From: Massilia sp. UBA2709
Lineage (GTDB): Bacteria; Pseudomonadota; Gammaproteobacteria; Burkholderiales; Burkholderiaceae_D
NCBI GenBank assembly: GCA_002354135.1
Contig: DEKZ01000023.1
Coordinates: forward strand, 4,309 to 36,554
Reading direction: 5' to 3'
DNA length: 32,246 nt
The notes below the pieces were generated by a model. It was not told the origin of the DNA and did not search any database. It saw nothing but the letters and a program-made list of their open reading frames with translations. Positions 17,393 through 24,174 of the stretch are shown one piece after another (positions within the stretch are counted from its first letter, which is position 1; every line of letters starts with the position of its first letter). Position numbers and translations under genes: made by a program.

Positions 17393-18115
17393 TTAAACTC
17401 CGAGCAGCTCGGTCAGCACCGGCATGCGGGTTTCCAACTCCGCGGCGCCGATCGTCTCGACGATCTGGCCGTGTTCGACCACGTGGAAGCGGTCCGCCAA
17501 GGGCGCTGCAAAGCGGAAATTCTGTTCGACCATGACGATCGTGTAGCCCTTGCCCTTGAGGGTGGTGATCATGCGCGCCAGGCTCTGCACGATGACGGGC
17601 GCCAGGCCTTCCGAGATTTCGTCCAGCAGCAGCAGGCGCGCGCCGGTGCGCAGGATGCGCGCCACCGCCAGCATCTGCTGCTCGCCGCCCGACAGGCGCG
17701 TGCCCTGGCTGTGGCGGCGCTCGTAGAGGTTGGGGAACATCTCGTAGATCTCGTCGAGCGACATCGCGGCGCCGGCCTTCGGCAACACGGGCGGCAGCAG
17801 CAGGTTTTCCTCGGCCGACAGCGAGGAGAAAATGCCCCGCTCTTCCGGGCAATAGCCGACGCCGAGGTGGGCGATGCGGTGCGTCGGCAGCGAAATCGAC
17901 TCGACGCCGTTGATCTTGATCGAGCCGGTGCGGCGGCCGGTCAGGCCCATGATGGCGCGCAGCGTGGTCGTGCGGCCGGCGCCGTTCCGGCCCAGCAGCG
18001 TGACGACCTCGCCCTGGGCCACCGAAAAGCCGATGTCGTGCAGGATGTGCGATTCGCCGTACCAGGCCTGCAGGTTGCGGATCTCGAGTGCTGCCGGGGT
18101 GGAAGCTGGACTCAT
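17393..18115 (-). CDS. livF: ABC transporter ATP-binding protein LivF (Walker A lysine replaced by arginine)
   Basis: One of the two ATPases powering the LivHM permeases. The 240-residue product has a Walker A of GRNGAGRTT at residues 42-50, where Arg48 replaces the usual lysine; the codon is CGC and the reading is unambiguous. The signature LSGGEQQ (141-147), Walker B LLLLDE (161-166) and the TIVMVEQNFRFA switch region are intact. The substitution could lower ATPase activity, though similar GRS/GRT loops occur in some LivF relatives as I recall them. The ATG overlaps the livG stop by four bases. Confidence 0.94.
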   Translation of the reverse strand: MSPASTPAALEIRNLQAWYGESHILHDIGFSVAQGEVVTLLGRNGAGRTTTLRAIMGLTGRRTGSIKINGVESISLPTHRIAHLGVGYCPEERGIFSSLSAEENLLLPPVLPKAGAAMSLDEIYEMFPNLYERRHSQGTRLSGGEQQMLAVARILRTGARLLLLDEISEGLAPVIVQSLARMITTLKGKGYTIVMVEQNFRFAAPLADRFHVVEHGQIVETIGAAELETRMPVLTELLGV

Positions 18116-18885
18116 GCGTGGGCTCCTTCCAGTTCGCCGTCGGCGCTGCCCATGTAGGCCTGCATCACCTGGGGATTCTTCGACACCTCGGCATAGGTTC
18201 CTTCGGCCAGCATGGCGCCGCGCTGCAATACCGAGATGCGGTCGCAGATGCCGGACACGACATTCATATTGTGTTCGACCATCAGGATGGTGCGCCCGCT
18301 GGACACCTTCTTGATCAGCTCCGTCACGCGGTGCACGTCCTCGTGGCCCATGCCTTGCGTCGGCTCGTCGAGCAGCATCAGCTCCGGCTCCATCGCCAGG
18401 GTGGTGGCGATCTCGAGCGCGCGCTTGCGACCATAGGGCAGATCGGCGGTAACAAGATCGGCGAAGCCTTCCAGGTCGACCTCGGCAAGCAAGGCCATCG
18501 CGCGCGCGTTCAACTGGTCGAGCGAGCGCTCGCTGCGCCAGAAGTGAAAACTGGTGCCCAGTCCGCGCTGCAGGCCGATGCGCACGTTCTGCAGCACGGT
18601 CAGGTGCGGGAACACGGCGGAAATCTGGAACGAACGGATGATGCCCATGCGCGCGATCTGCGCCGGTTTCGCTTGCGTGATGTCGCGGCCGTTGAAGAGG
18701 ATCTGGCCGGACGAGGGAACGAGGAACTTGGTCAGCAGGTTGAAGCAGGTGGTCTTGCCAGCGCCGTTGGGGCCGATCAGCGCGTGGATATGGCCACGCT
18801 GCACACGCAGGTCAACGCCGCTGACGGCAGTGAAACCCTTGAATTCCTTGGTAAGGCGCTTTGTTTCAAGAATGACGTCTGCCAT
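18112..18885 (-). CDS. livG: ABC transporter ATP-binding protein LivG
   Basis: Second ATPase of the importer and first gene of the operon. The 257-residue product has a canonical Walker A GPNGAGKTT (38-46), a LivG-type signature (LPYGRKRALEIATTL) in place of LSGGQ, Walker B LMLLDEPTQGM, and the H-loop ILMVEHNMNVV. GGAGA precedes the ATG. Because LivG keeps the Walker A lysine while LivF does not, the heterodimer may be catalytically asymmetric (inference). Confidence 0.95.
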   Translation of the reverse strand: MADVILETKRLTKEFKGFTAVSGVDLRVQRGHIHALIGPNGAGKTTCFNLLTKFLVPSSGQILFNGRDITQAKPAQIARMGIIRSFQISAVFPHLTVLQNVRIGLQRGLGTSFHFWRSERSLDQLNARAMALLAEVDLEGFADLVTADLPYGRKRALEIATTLAMEPELMLLDEPTQGMGHEDVHRVTELIKKVSSGRTILMVEHNMNVVSGICDRISVLQRGAMLAEGTYAEVSKNPQVMQAYMGSADGELEGAHA

Positions 18886-18952
18886 TGTGTCTCCGGAACG
18901 TTTTACACGTACTGCTCGAGAACTTCAGCCTATCTGCGTAGACTCTTGGCAG

Positions 18953-18981
18953 ATATTACACACAACAGTTATGGTCCACAA
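18953..18981 (-). promoter_or_regulatory. Putative sigma-70 promoter of the liv operon
   Basis: Minus strand TTGTGG (18976-18981), 17-bp spacer, TAATAT (18953-18958), about 68 bp before the livG start. Moderate match. The rest of the 249-bp gap between livG and the GMC gene holds the hairpins at 18993-19014 and 19104-19134. Confidence 0.5.
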
Positions 18982-18992
18982 TACAACGCAAG

Positions 18993-19014
18993 CCCTGTGC
19001 GCAGGTGCACAGGG
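18993..19014. repeat. CCCTGTGC/GCACAGGG hairpin upstream of the liv promoter
   Basis: Perfect 8-bp arms around a six-base loop, followed by GGGTGGG, which resembles the REP-family core. It could be a decayed family member or a weak terminator for the GMC gene. Confidence 0.5.
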
Positions 19015-19103
19015 TGGGTAGATTTGCCCAGTCATTGTGCATAAATGCACGAGCGATCACAGCGTTTCGCGATGCGGACGAGATAGAACCTGAAACGCCG
19101 AAC

Positions 19104-19134
19104 CGCAGGGTGGGCACGCTGTGCCCACCCTGCG
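19104..19134. repeat. REP-like palindrome abutting the GMC gene stop codon
   Basis: Perfect 14-bp arms CGCAGGGTGGGCAC/GTGCCCACCCTGCG around GCT. The stem ends one base before the stop codon of the GMC oxidoreductase (19135), so it can serve as that gene's terminator or 3' mRNA cap. Confidence 0.8.
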
Positions 19135-20796
19135 TCACCGCGCGAGCAATGCGGACTCGTTGTGCGATGACGAATCCGCCCGCCCGACGATCATCTCGGC
19201 GGCCTTCTCGGCAATCATCAAGGTCGGCGAATTCGTATTCCCGGATGTAATGAAGGGCATGATCGACGCGTCGACCACGCGCAGGCGTTCGACGCCGATC
19301 ACGCGCAGCTGGCTGTCGACCACGGCCAGGGGATCGTCCCTCCTCCCCATGCGGCAGGTGCCGACCGGGTGGAAAATCGTGGTGCCGATCAGGCCCGCCG
19401 CTTCGGCCAGCTCTTCCTCGGTCTGGTACAGCGGGCCCGGCTTGAATTCCTGCGGCTGGTATTTCGCCAATGCCGGCGCGGCGACGATGCGGCGCGTCAG
19501 CGCCAGCGCGGCCGCGGCCGTGCGCCGGTCTTCAAGCGTGCTCAGGTAATTCGGCGTGATCTTCGGCGGCGCGTAGCTGTCGTTCGAGGCGATGCGCACG
19601 TGGCCGCGCGCGGTCGGGCGCAGGTTGCACACGCTGGCCGTAAAGGCGGGAAAACCGTGCAGCGGGTCGCCGAATTTATCCAGCGACAGCGGCTGCACGT
19701 GGTATTGCAGGTTCGGTGTCGCTTCGTGCGGCCCCGAATGCGCGAACACGCCCAGCTGCGAGGGCGCCATCGACATCGGCCCGCTCTGGAACAGCGCGTA
19801 CTCGAGGCCGATCTTCATCTTGCCGAACCAGTTCGAGGCCGTCTCGTTCAGGGTTTTCACGCCGCTGACTTTATAGACCATGCGCAATTGCAGGTGGTCT
19901 TGCAGGTTTTCGCCGACGCCGGGCGCATCGACCAGGGGCGTGATGCCTTGGCGCTGCAGGCTTGCTGCCGGGCCGACGCCCGACAATTGCAGGATGTGGG
20001 GCGAGCCGATCGCGCCCGCCGCCAGCAGGGTTTCGCGGTGGGCGGTCGCCGTGAACATGCGCCCGCCGCCGCTGAACTGCACGCTGCGGCAGACCTGGCC
20101 ATGCTCGCCCTTCTCGATCAGCAGGCGTTCCACGTGGCAGCCGGTCATGATGGTGAGATTCGGGCGCTGGGCCGCCGGTTTCAGAAATGCTTTCGCCGTA
20201 TTCAGGCGGATGCCGCGGCGCTGGTTGACCTCGAAGTAGGAGGAGCCGGCGTTGTCGCCGGTGTTGAAATCCTCGACTTTCGGGATGCCGACTTCGGCCG
20301 CGGCGTCGCGGAAAGCATCCAGGATCTGCCAGGACAATCTCTGCTTTTCCACGCGCCACTCGCCGCCGGCCCCGTGCAATTCGCTGGCGCCGCGGTAATG
20401 GTCTTCGCTCTTCTTGAACAGCGGCAGCACGTGTTCCCAGCGCCAGGAATCGTCGCCGCAGGCTTCGGCCCAGCGGTCGTAATCGCCCTTCTGCCCGCGC
20501 ATGTAAATCATGCCGTTGATCGACGAACTGCCGCCCAACACCTTGCCGCGCGGGTAGATCAGGGCGCGGCCGCCCAGGCCCGGATCGGGTTCGGTGCTGA
20601 ACAGCCAGTCGGTGCGCGGATTGCCGATGCAGTGCAGGTAGCCGACCGGAATGTGGATCCAGAGGTAGTCGTCGCGCGCCCCGGCTTCGATGAGGAGGAC
20701 GTTCACGTCCTTGTCGCGGGTGAGACGATTGGCCAGCACGCACCCCGAGGTACCGGCTCCAACGATGATGTAGTCGTATTCTCCAGCCGATTCCAC
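19135..20796 (-). CDS. GMC-family FAD-dependent oxidoreductase (alcohol/choline dehydrogenase-like)
   Basis: Flavoenzyme of the glucose-methanol-choline family, probably oxidising an alcohol to an aldehyde. The 553-residue product starts with GTG at 20796 after GGGAGA. It has the ADP-binding motif GAGTSG (13-18), the GMC signature 1 region YPRGKVLGGSSSINGMIYMRG, signature 2 GAIGSPHILQLSGVGP, and the C-terminal active-site block HPVGTCRMG with GNTNSPTLMIAEKAAEMI. No signal peptide is seen. It resembles AlkJ/BetA-type dehydrogenases, but without betaine genes nearby choline is not supported. Its start is 15 bp after the nitronate monooxygenase stop, so the two are co-transcribed. Confidence 0.92.
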   Translation of the reverse strand: MESAGEYDYIIVGAGTSGCVLANRLTRDKDVNVLLIEAGARDDYLWIHIPVGYLHCIGNPRTDWLFSTEPDPGLGGRALIYPRGKVLGGSSSINGMIYMRGQKGDYDRWAEACGDDSWRWEHVLPLFKKSEDHYRGASELHGAGGEWRVEKQRLSWQILDAFRDAAAEVGIPKVEDFNTGDNAGSSYFEVNQRRGIRLNTAKAFLKPAAQRPNLTIMTGCHVERLLIEKGEHGQVCRSVQFSGGGRMFTATAHRETLLAAGAIGSPHILQLSGVGPAASLQRQGITPLVDAPGVGENLQDHLQLRMVYKVSGVKTLNETASNWFGKMKIGLEYALFQSGPMSMAPSQLGVFAHSGPHEATPNLQYHVQPLSLDKFGDPLHGFPAFTASVCNLRPTARGHVRIASNDSYAPPKITPNYLSTLEDRRTAAAALALTRRIVAAPALAKYQPQEFKPGPLYQTEEELAEAAGLIGTTIFHPVGTCRMGRRDDPLAVVDSQLRVIGVERLRVVDASIMPFITSGNTNSPTLMIAEKAAEMIVGRADSSSHNESALLAR

Positions 20797-20811
20797 CCAG
20801 GTGTCTCCCAG

Positions 20812-21846
20812 TCAGGACTGCAATTCGGATGCCAGCAATTCGACCAGGCGCCCTGCCGGCATCGGCCGCGCCCGCGCTACGCCGGTGCCGGCCCAGAGCG
20901 ACATCAGTTCGGTGTCGCCGGCCTTGGCCGCGGCGGCCCGGATGCTGCCGGTCAGCGCATTCTGGACCGGGTAAGGCGGAACCTGGTCTTCGATGGCCGC
21001 CATCTGCCGCATGAAACGGTTCTCGATGCCGCGCGCGTAGCGCCCGGAAAAGCTGCGCGTGAGCCGGGTCGGCTGCCCTTGCGCCTCGATCAGGCGCAGT
21101 TTATAGGCCGGATGGATGCCGGATTCGTCGGTGACGAGGAAGGCCGTGCCCATCTGCACCGCGCTCGCGCCCAGCGCCAGCGCCGCCTTGATGTCCTCGC
21201 CTGTCATGATGCCGCCGGCGGCGATCACGGGGATCGACACCGCTTGCGCCACGGCCGGCCAGAGTTCCCGTGCCGTGAGGGTCGCGTCTTCCTGGCGCCC
21301 GATAAACGTGCCGCGGTGGCCGCCCGCCTCGATGCCGGATGCGATGACGGCGTCGGCGCCGATGGCTTGCCAGGCCAGCGCCTCGTCGACCGTGGTCACG
21401 GTGCCGATCGCCAGGATGCCGGCCGCGTGCAGGCGTTCGACCTGGACCGCGTCCAGGATGCCGAAGGTGAAGCTGGCGGCGGCCGGACGCAGTTCGAGCA
21501 GCGTTTCGAACTGCGCGTCGAAGTCCTCGCACCAGCTTTTCGGGCGCGGCAGTTCGGTCCAGCCCAGGCTTTCCCACACGGGGCGCAGCAGCTCCGTGCC
21601 GCGCGCCACCTCGTCTTGCGTCGGCGCCGGCGTTTTCTGGACGAAGAAATTCAACAGGAAAGGCCGTCCGGTCAGGCTGCGGATGCGCTCGACCTGGCTG
21701 CGGATCGCCTCCGGCGACAGCAGCGAACCGGCGAACGAACCCAAGGCACCGGCATTCGACACGGCCGCGACCAGTTCCGGGGTGGTGGCGCCGCCCGCCA
21801 TCGGTCCCTGGACGATGGGCAGCTTGCACAGCGAACTGAAGTCCAT
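20812..21846 (-). CDS. Nitronate monooxygenase (2-nitropropane dioxygenase family)
   Basis: FMN-dependent TIM-barrel enzyme; family members detoxify alkyl nitronates such as propionate-3-nitronate. The 344-residue product has the N-terminal PIVQGPMAGGATTPELVAAV, the conserved SGIEAGGHRG with the catalytic-type histidine (His177), and the FMN phosphate-binding region PVIAAGGIMTGEDIKAALALGASAVQMGTAFL. A strong SD (GGAGGA) lies seven bases before the ATG. It is the first gene of a two-gene operon with the GMC oxidoreductase. Some family members have other substrates, so the physiological role is open. Confidence 0.92.
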   Translation of the reverse strand: MDFSSLCKLPIVQGPMAGGATTPELVAAVSNAGALGSFAGSLLSPEAIRSQVERIRSLTGRPFLLNFFVQKTPAPTQDEVARGTELLRPVWESLGWTELPRPKSWCEDFDAQFETLLELRPAAASFTFGILDAVQVERLHAAGILAIGTVTTVDEALAWQAIGADAVIASGIEAGGHRGTFIGRQEDATLTARELWPAVAQAVSIPVIAAGGIMTGEDIKAALALGASAVQMGTAFLVTDESGIHPAYKLRLIEAQGQPTRLTRSFSGRYARGIENRFMRQMAAIEDQVPPYPVQNALTGSIRAAAAKAGDTELMSLWAGTGVARARPMPAGRLVELLASELQS

Positions 21847-21988
21847 TCGAAATTCCTCCGCTAAACGATTCGATCAACGCAGCACAAACAGCAGCGCGCA
21901 AACAGCCCACCGGCGCCGCCTGGCGCCCGTCATTTCAGTTCACAGCAGCAAGCTTACCAGATCGTAAACGATGCGCCAGACCCCCTGC

Positions 21989-22190
21989 TGTGGATAAGCT
22001 TCTTGATATCCACAGGAACGGTTTGTGCAAAAACGCGGCTTTTTCCACGCTCGCGATTTTTGTCCAGATTTGCCACCAGGAACATACAGCGGCAAGCCAC
22101 CGGCTTATACCGCGCGTAAACCGCTGATTTCTCGTCCGTTAACCGGCTTATCCACAGAAAGTGGCAGTTGTTAACACTACTACTATCGTT
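21989..22190 (+). promoter_or_regulatory. Origin module 1: DnaA box pair, box, CTA tract
   Basis: TGTGGATAA (21989-21997), 8 bp, ATATCCACA (22006-22014), then TGTGCAAAA (22024-22032). CGTAAAC at 22115-22121 lies 33 bp before a perfect TTATCCACA (22148-22156). Here the reverse partner box seen in modules 2 and 3 is missing. The box is followed, after about 20 bp, by three CTA repeats (22177-22185) and AT-rich DNA. Confidence 0.75.
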
Positions 22191-22397
22191 GTATACAGAT
22201 TTTGGTTGTAAACCTGAGACGCCGCGCGCTGTGCGCTCGGCAAAATTTTTTTTTTTCGCGGCTGCCCGACTGTTGGCGCAAAGCCGCAAACCCGTGTTCG
22301 CGCATCCCTGCGCTGCACGCCAGGACCTGCAAGCGCTTTCTCGCACCCTGCCGGCGAGCTCGACAGCATGCATCCTCGCTGCCACGCGTATGGCAAC

Positions 22398-22620
22398 TGT
22401 GGACAAGCCCATGCATATCCACAGGAACGAATGTGCAGAACGGCTGACTTTTGGATCCCCCGAAAATTTGTACAAATTCCATGCAAGCCAGACGCAAGGT
22501 TTGTTCAGCACTTCAGCTCGCACGTAAACCCTTGACGCTGTGGAGAAAAGCGTCTTTATCCACAGTTCAGGCGGCGTTTACTACTACTACCAGCTTTATA
22601 TCTATCTCTATTTATTAAAA
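22398..22620 (+). promoter_or_regulatory. Origin module 2: two DnaA box pairs, CTA tract, AT-rich DNA
   Basis: TGTGGACAA (22398-22406), 8 bp, ATATCCACA (22415-22423), then TGTGCAGAA (22432-22440). CGTAAAC at 22523 lies 33 bp before the second pair's box. Second pair: TGTGGAGAA (22539-22547), 8 bp, TTATCCACA (22556-22564). Twelve GC-richer bases lead into TTTACTACTACTACC (22577-22591), then a T/A-rich stretch to about 22620. The order box, GC spacer, CTA (3'-GAT-5') repeats, AT-rich DNA is that of the basal origin unwinding system described in B. subtilis. Confidence 0.8.
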
Positions 22621-23050
22621 AGATGAGTGCTGCGCACGGTGTACAAGCTCGCGCGCACATCCTGGCCGATGCTGGCGTTAGCGATCTTCTGGCTGAAGCA
22701 AGGTTTGGCAGGAAGTCGCGATCGCGCAAACCTTGGCGACCATGGAGGCGTAAAGGTCTGCAGGCTTCTGGTTGAACACTTTGACAACGGCACAGAAAAG
22801 GGTTCGCGACATGCAAACCTGGATGCACGCAAAAAAACTGGCTGAACCGGCATCGCATCGGTTGGCGCCGGTCGCACCGATTGGACTGAAAGCATGCAGA
22901 CCAGGTTCTGGAGACTGCTTCGCTACCTGGTCCGGCCAGCTTCCGAGCCGCACAAGGTGCGCCGTCTGCCCGGGCGCGGGCAAGATGGGACAGGAAAACG
23001 GCGTAGAAACCGGGTTTTGCCGGCAAAAACAGGCTGTCGAACAGCGCGAC

Positions 23051-23275
23051 TGTGGACAAGCCGCTGAATATCCACAGGATCGGATGTGCAGAAACGCGTT
23101 TACTGAAGACAAGCCGTTTTTTCTCCAACATCCGTGCAAGGCCGATACAATCCTTGTCCAGCCAGTTCGCGCTGCCGTAAACTGCTGATCTTGTGGAGAA
23201 ATCTCTTCTTATCCACAACAACGGCATCGTTTACTATCACTACCAGGCTTATATATACGTTTACTACTGTAAACA
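23051..23275 (+). promoter_or_regulatory. Origin module 3: two DnaA box pairs, CTA-like tract, AT-rich DNA
   Basis: TGTGGACAA (23051-23059), 8 bp, ATATCCACA (23068-23076), then TGTGCAGAA (23085-23093). CGTAAAC at 23176 lies 33 bp before the second pair's box. Second pair: TGTGGAGAA (23192-23200), 8 bp, TTATCCACA (23209-23217). Twelve bases lead to TTTACTATCACTACC (23230-23244), then TTATATATACG and a GTTTAC-TACT-GTAAAC palindrome (23259-23274). Confidence 0.8.
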
Positions 23276-23379
23276 GAAAAAAACGCGAACAGCGGGCAAA
23301 AGCACTGCAAGACGCACCATCCGCCAGCTCGACAAGCCGCTGCTAGCGGTCTCTCAACCTGTCAAACCACATCAAAACC

Positions 23380-24174
23380 ATGCGTCTAGGGATCATCAGC
23401 GCGCTGTACGAAGAACAGCAGGGGCTCGTGGAAGCCATGGGAGGGCCCTACAAGCTCATCCATGGCCAACGCGAGTACTGGCTCGGACAACTCTGGAAAA
23501 TCGACGCTGTGTGCGTTTTATCGCGTATAGGTAAGGTTGCAGCCGCTTTGACGGCCACCACGCTTGTGGAGAAGTTCGGAGTTACGCACATCCTGTTTAC
23601 CGGCGTTGCCGGTGCAGGGGATAAAACCGTCCAGGTGGGCGACATCGTGGTCGCCGAATCGCTGATCCAGCACGACATGGATGCCAGTCCCCTGTTTCCC
23701 CGCTTCGAAGTGCCCCTGACCGGCCTGACCCATTTCCCGGCCGACCACCGCCTGGCTGCGCGCCTGATGGATGCGGCCCAAGCCTTCCTGGACCGGGATT
23801 TCGTGGACGCCATCGATCCGCTCGAGCAGGCGGCGTTTCGCCTGACCCGGCCGCGTATCCACCGCGGCCTGATCGCCAGCGGCGACCAGTTCGTCAATGA
23901 CCGCGAGCACATCAATGGATTGAATGCGGCGCTACCCGGGCTGGTGGCGGTGGAAATGGAAGGAGCAGCGGTGGCCCAGGTCTGCTACGAGCTCGGCCTG
24001 CCCTGCGCGGTGATCCGGACGATTTCGGACAACGCCAATGAAAACGCGGCCACCGACTTCATGCGTTTCGTGAAGTCGGTGGCCGCGCGTTATGCCTTTC
24101 ACATCGTCAGGCGCTTTTGCCTGGAGACGGAAGGATCGGCCGTTCAGGCCAGCAGCGAGTCGGCCGGCGTGTAG
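23380..24174 (+). CDS. mtnN: 5'-methylthioadenosine/S-adenosylhomocysteine nucleosidase
   Basis: Hydrolyses methylthioadenosine and S-adenosylhomocysteine to adenine and a thioribose or ribosyl-homocysteine; it is part of methionine salvage and the activated methyl cycle. The 264-residue product has the catalytic glutamate in SALYEE (Glu12), LFTGVAGAG, SGDQFV (167-172), the ribose-binding VEMEGAA (Glu192, Glu194) and the catalytic aspartate in RTISDNA (Asp217). It is some 30 residues longer than typical, partly from a Ser/Ala-rich tail after residue 248 that overlaps the end of ald by 31 bp on the opposite strand. No clear SD is visible; the gene is the first to the right of the proposed origin. 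Confidence 0.93.
   Translation: MRLGIISALYEEQQGLVEAMGGPYKLIHGQREYWLGQLWKIDAVCVLSRIGKVAAALTATTLVEKFGVTHILFTGVAGAGDKTVQVGDIVVAESLIQHDMDASPLFPRFEVPLTGLTHFPADHRLAARLMDAAQAFLDRDFVDAIDPLEQAAFRLTRPRIHRGLIASGDQFVNDREHINGLNAALPGLVAVEMEGAAVAQVCYELGLPCAVIRTISDNANENAATDFMRFVKSVAARYAFHIVRRFCLETEGSAVQASSESAGV

Larger units (their letters stand above)
21847..23379. other. oriC: Proposed chromosomal replication origin (oriC) region
   Basis: A 1.5-kb stretch without a convincing gene, containing at least eleven 9-bp sequences that match the DnaA box TTATCCACA with zero or one mismatch. Perfect boxes are at 21989-21997 (reverse), 22148-22156, 22556-22564 and 23209-23217. Boxes fall into three modules (21989-22190, 22398-22595, 23051-23275), each ending in a CTA-repeat tract and AT-rich DNA such as 22595-22620 and 23248-23264. 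An 11-T run is at 22246-22256. The intermodule DNA (22200-22390 and 22625-23040) shows no recognisable features. Genes from 21846 leftwards are almost all transcribed away from this site, and parS/parAB/mnmG lie nearby, as is usual for origins. dnaA is not in the window. Confidence 0.85.

Noticed and set aside
19369..21864. An 831-codon plus-strand open frame across the GMC and nitronate monooxygenase genes
   Set aside because: It spans two recognised genes in antisense and has no domain.
22246..22256. Run of 11 T as a terminator or slippage site
   Set aside because: No stable hairpin precedes it on the plus strand and no gene is present; it may simply be AT-rich origin DNA.
22556..23227. 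A 223-codon minus-strand frame and several shorter frames inside the origin region
   Set aside because: They have no domain, no SD, high Cys/Arg/Ser content, and run through DnaA boxes and AT-rich tracts.
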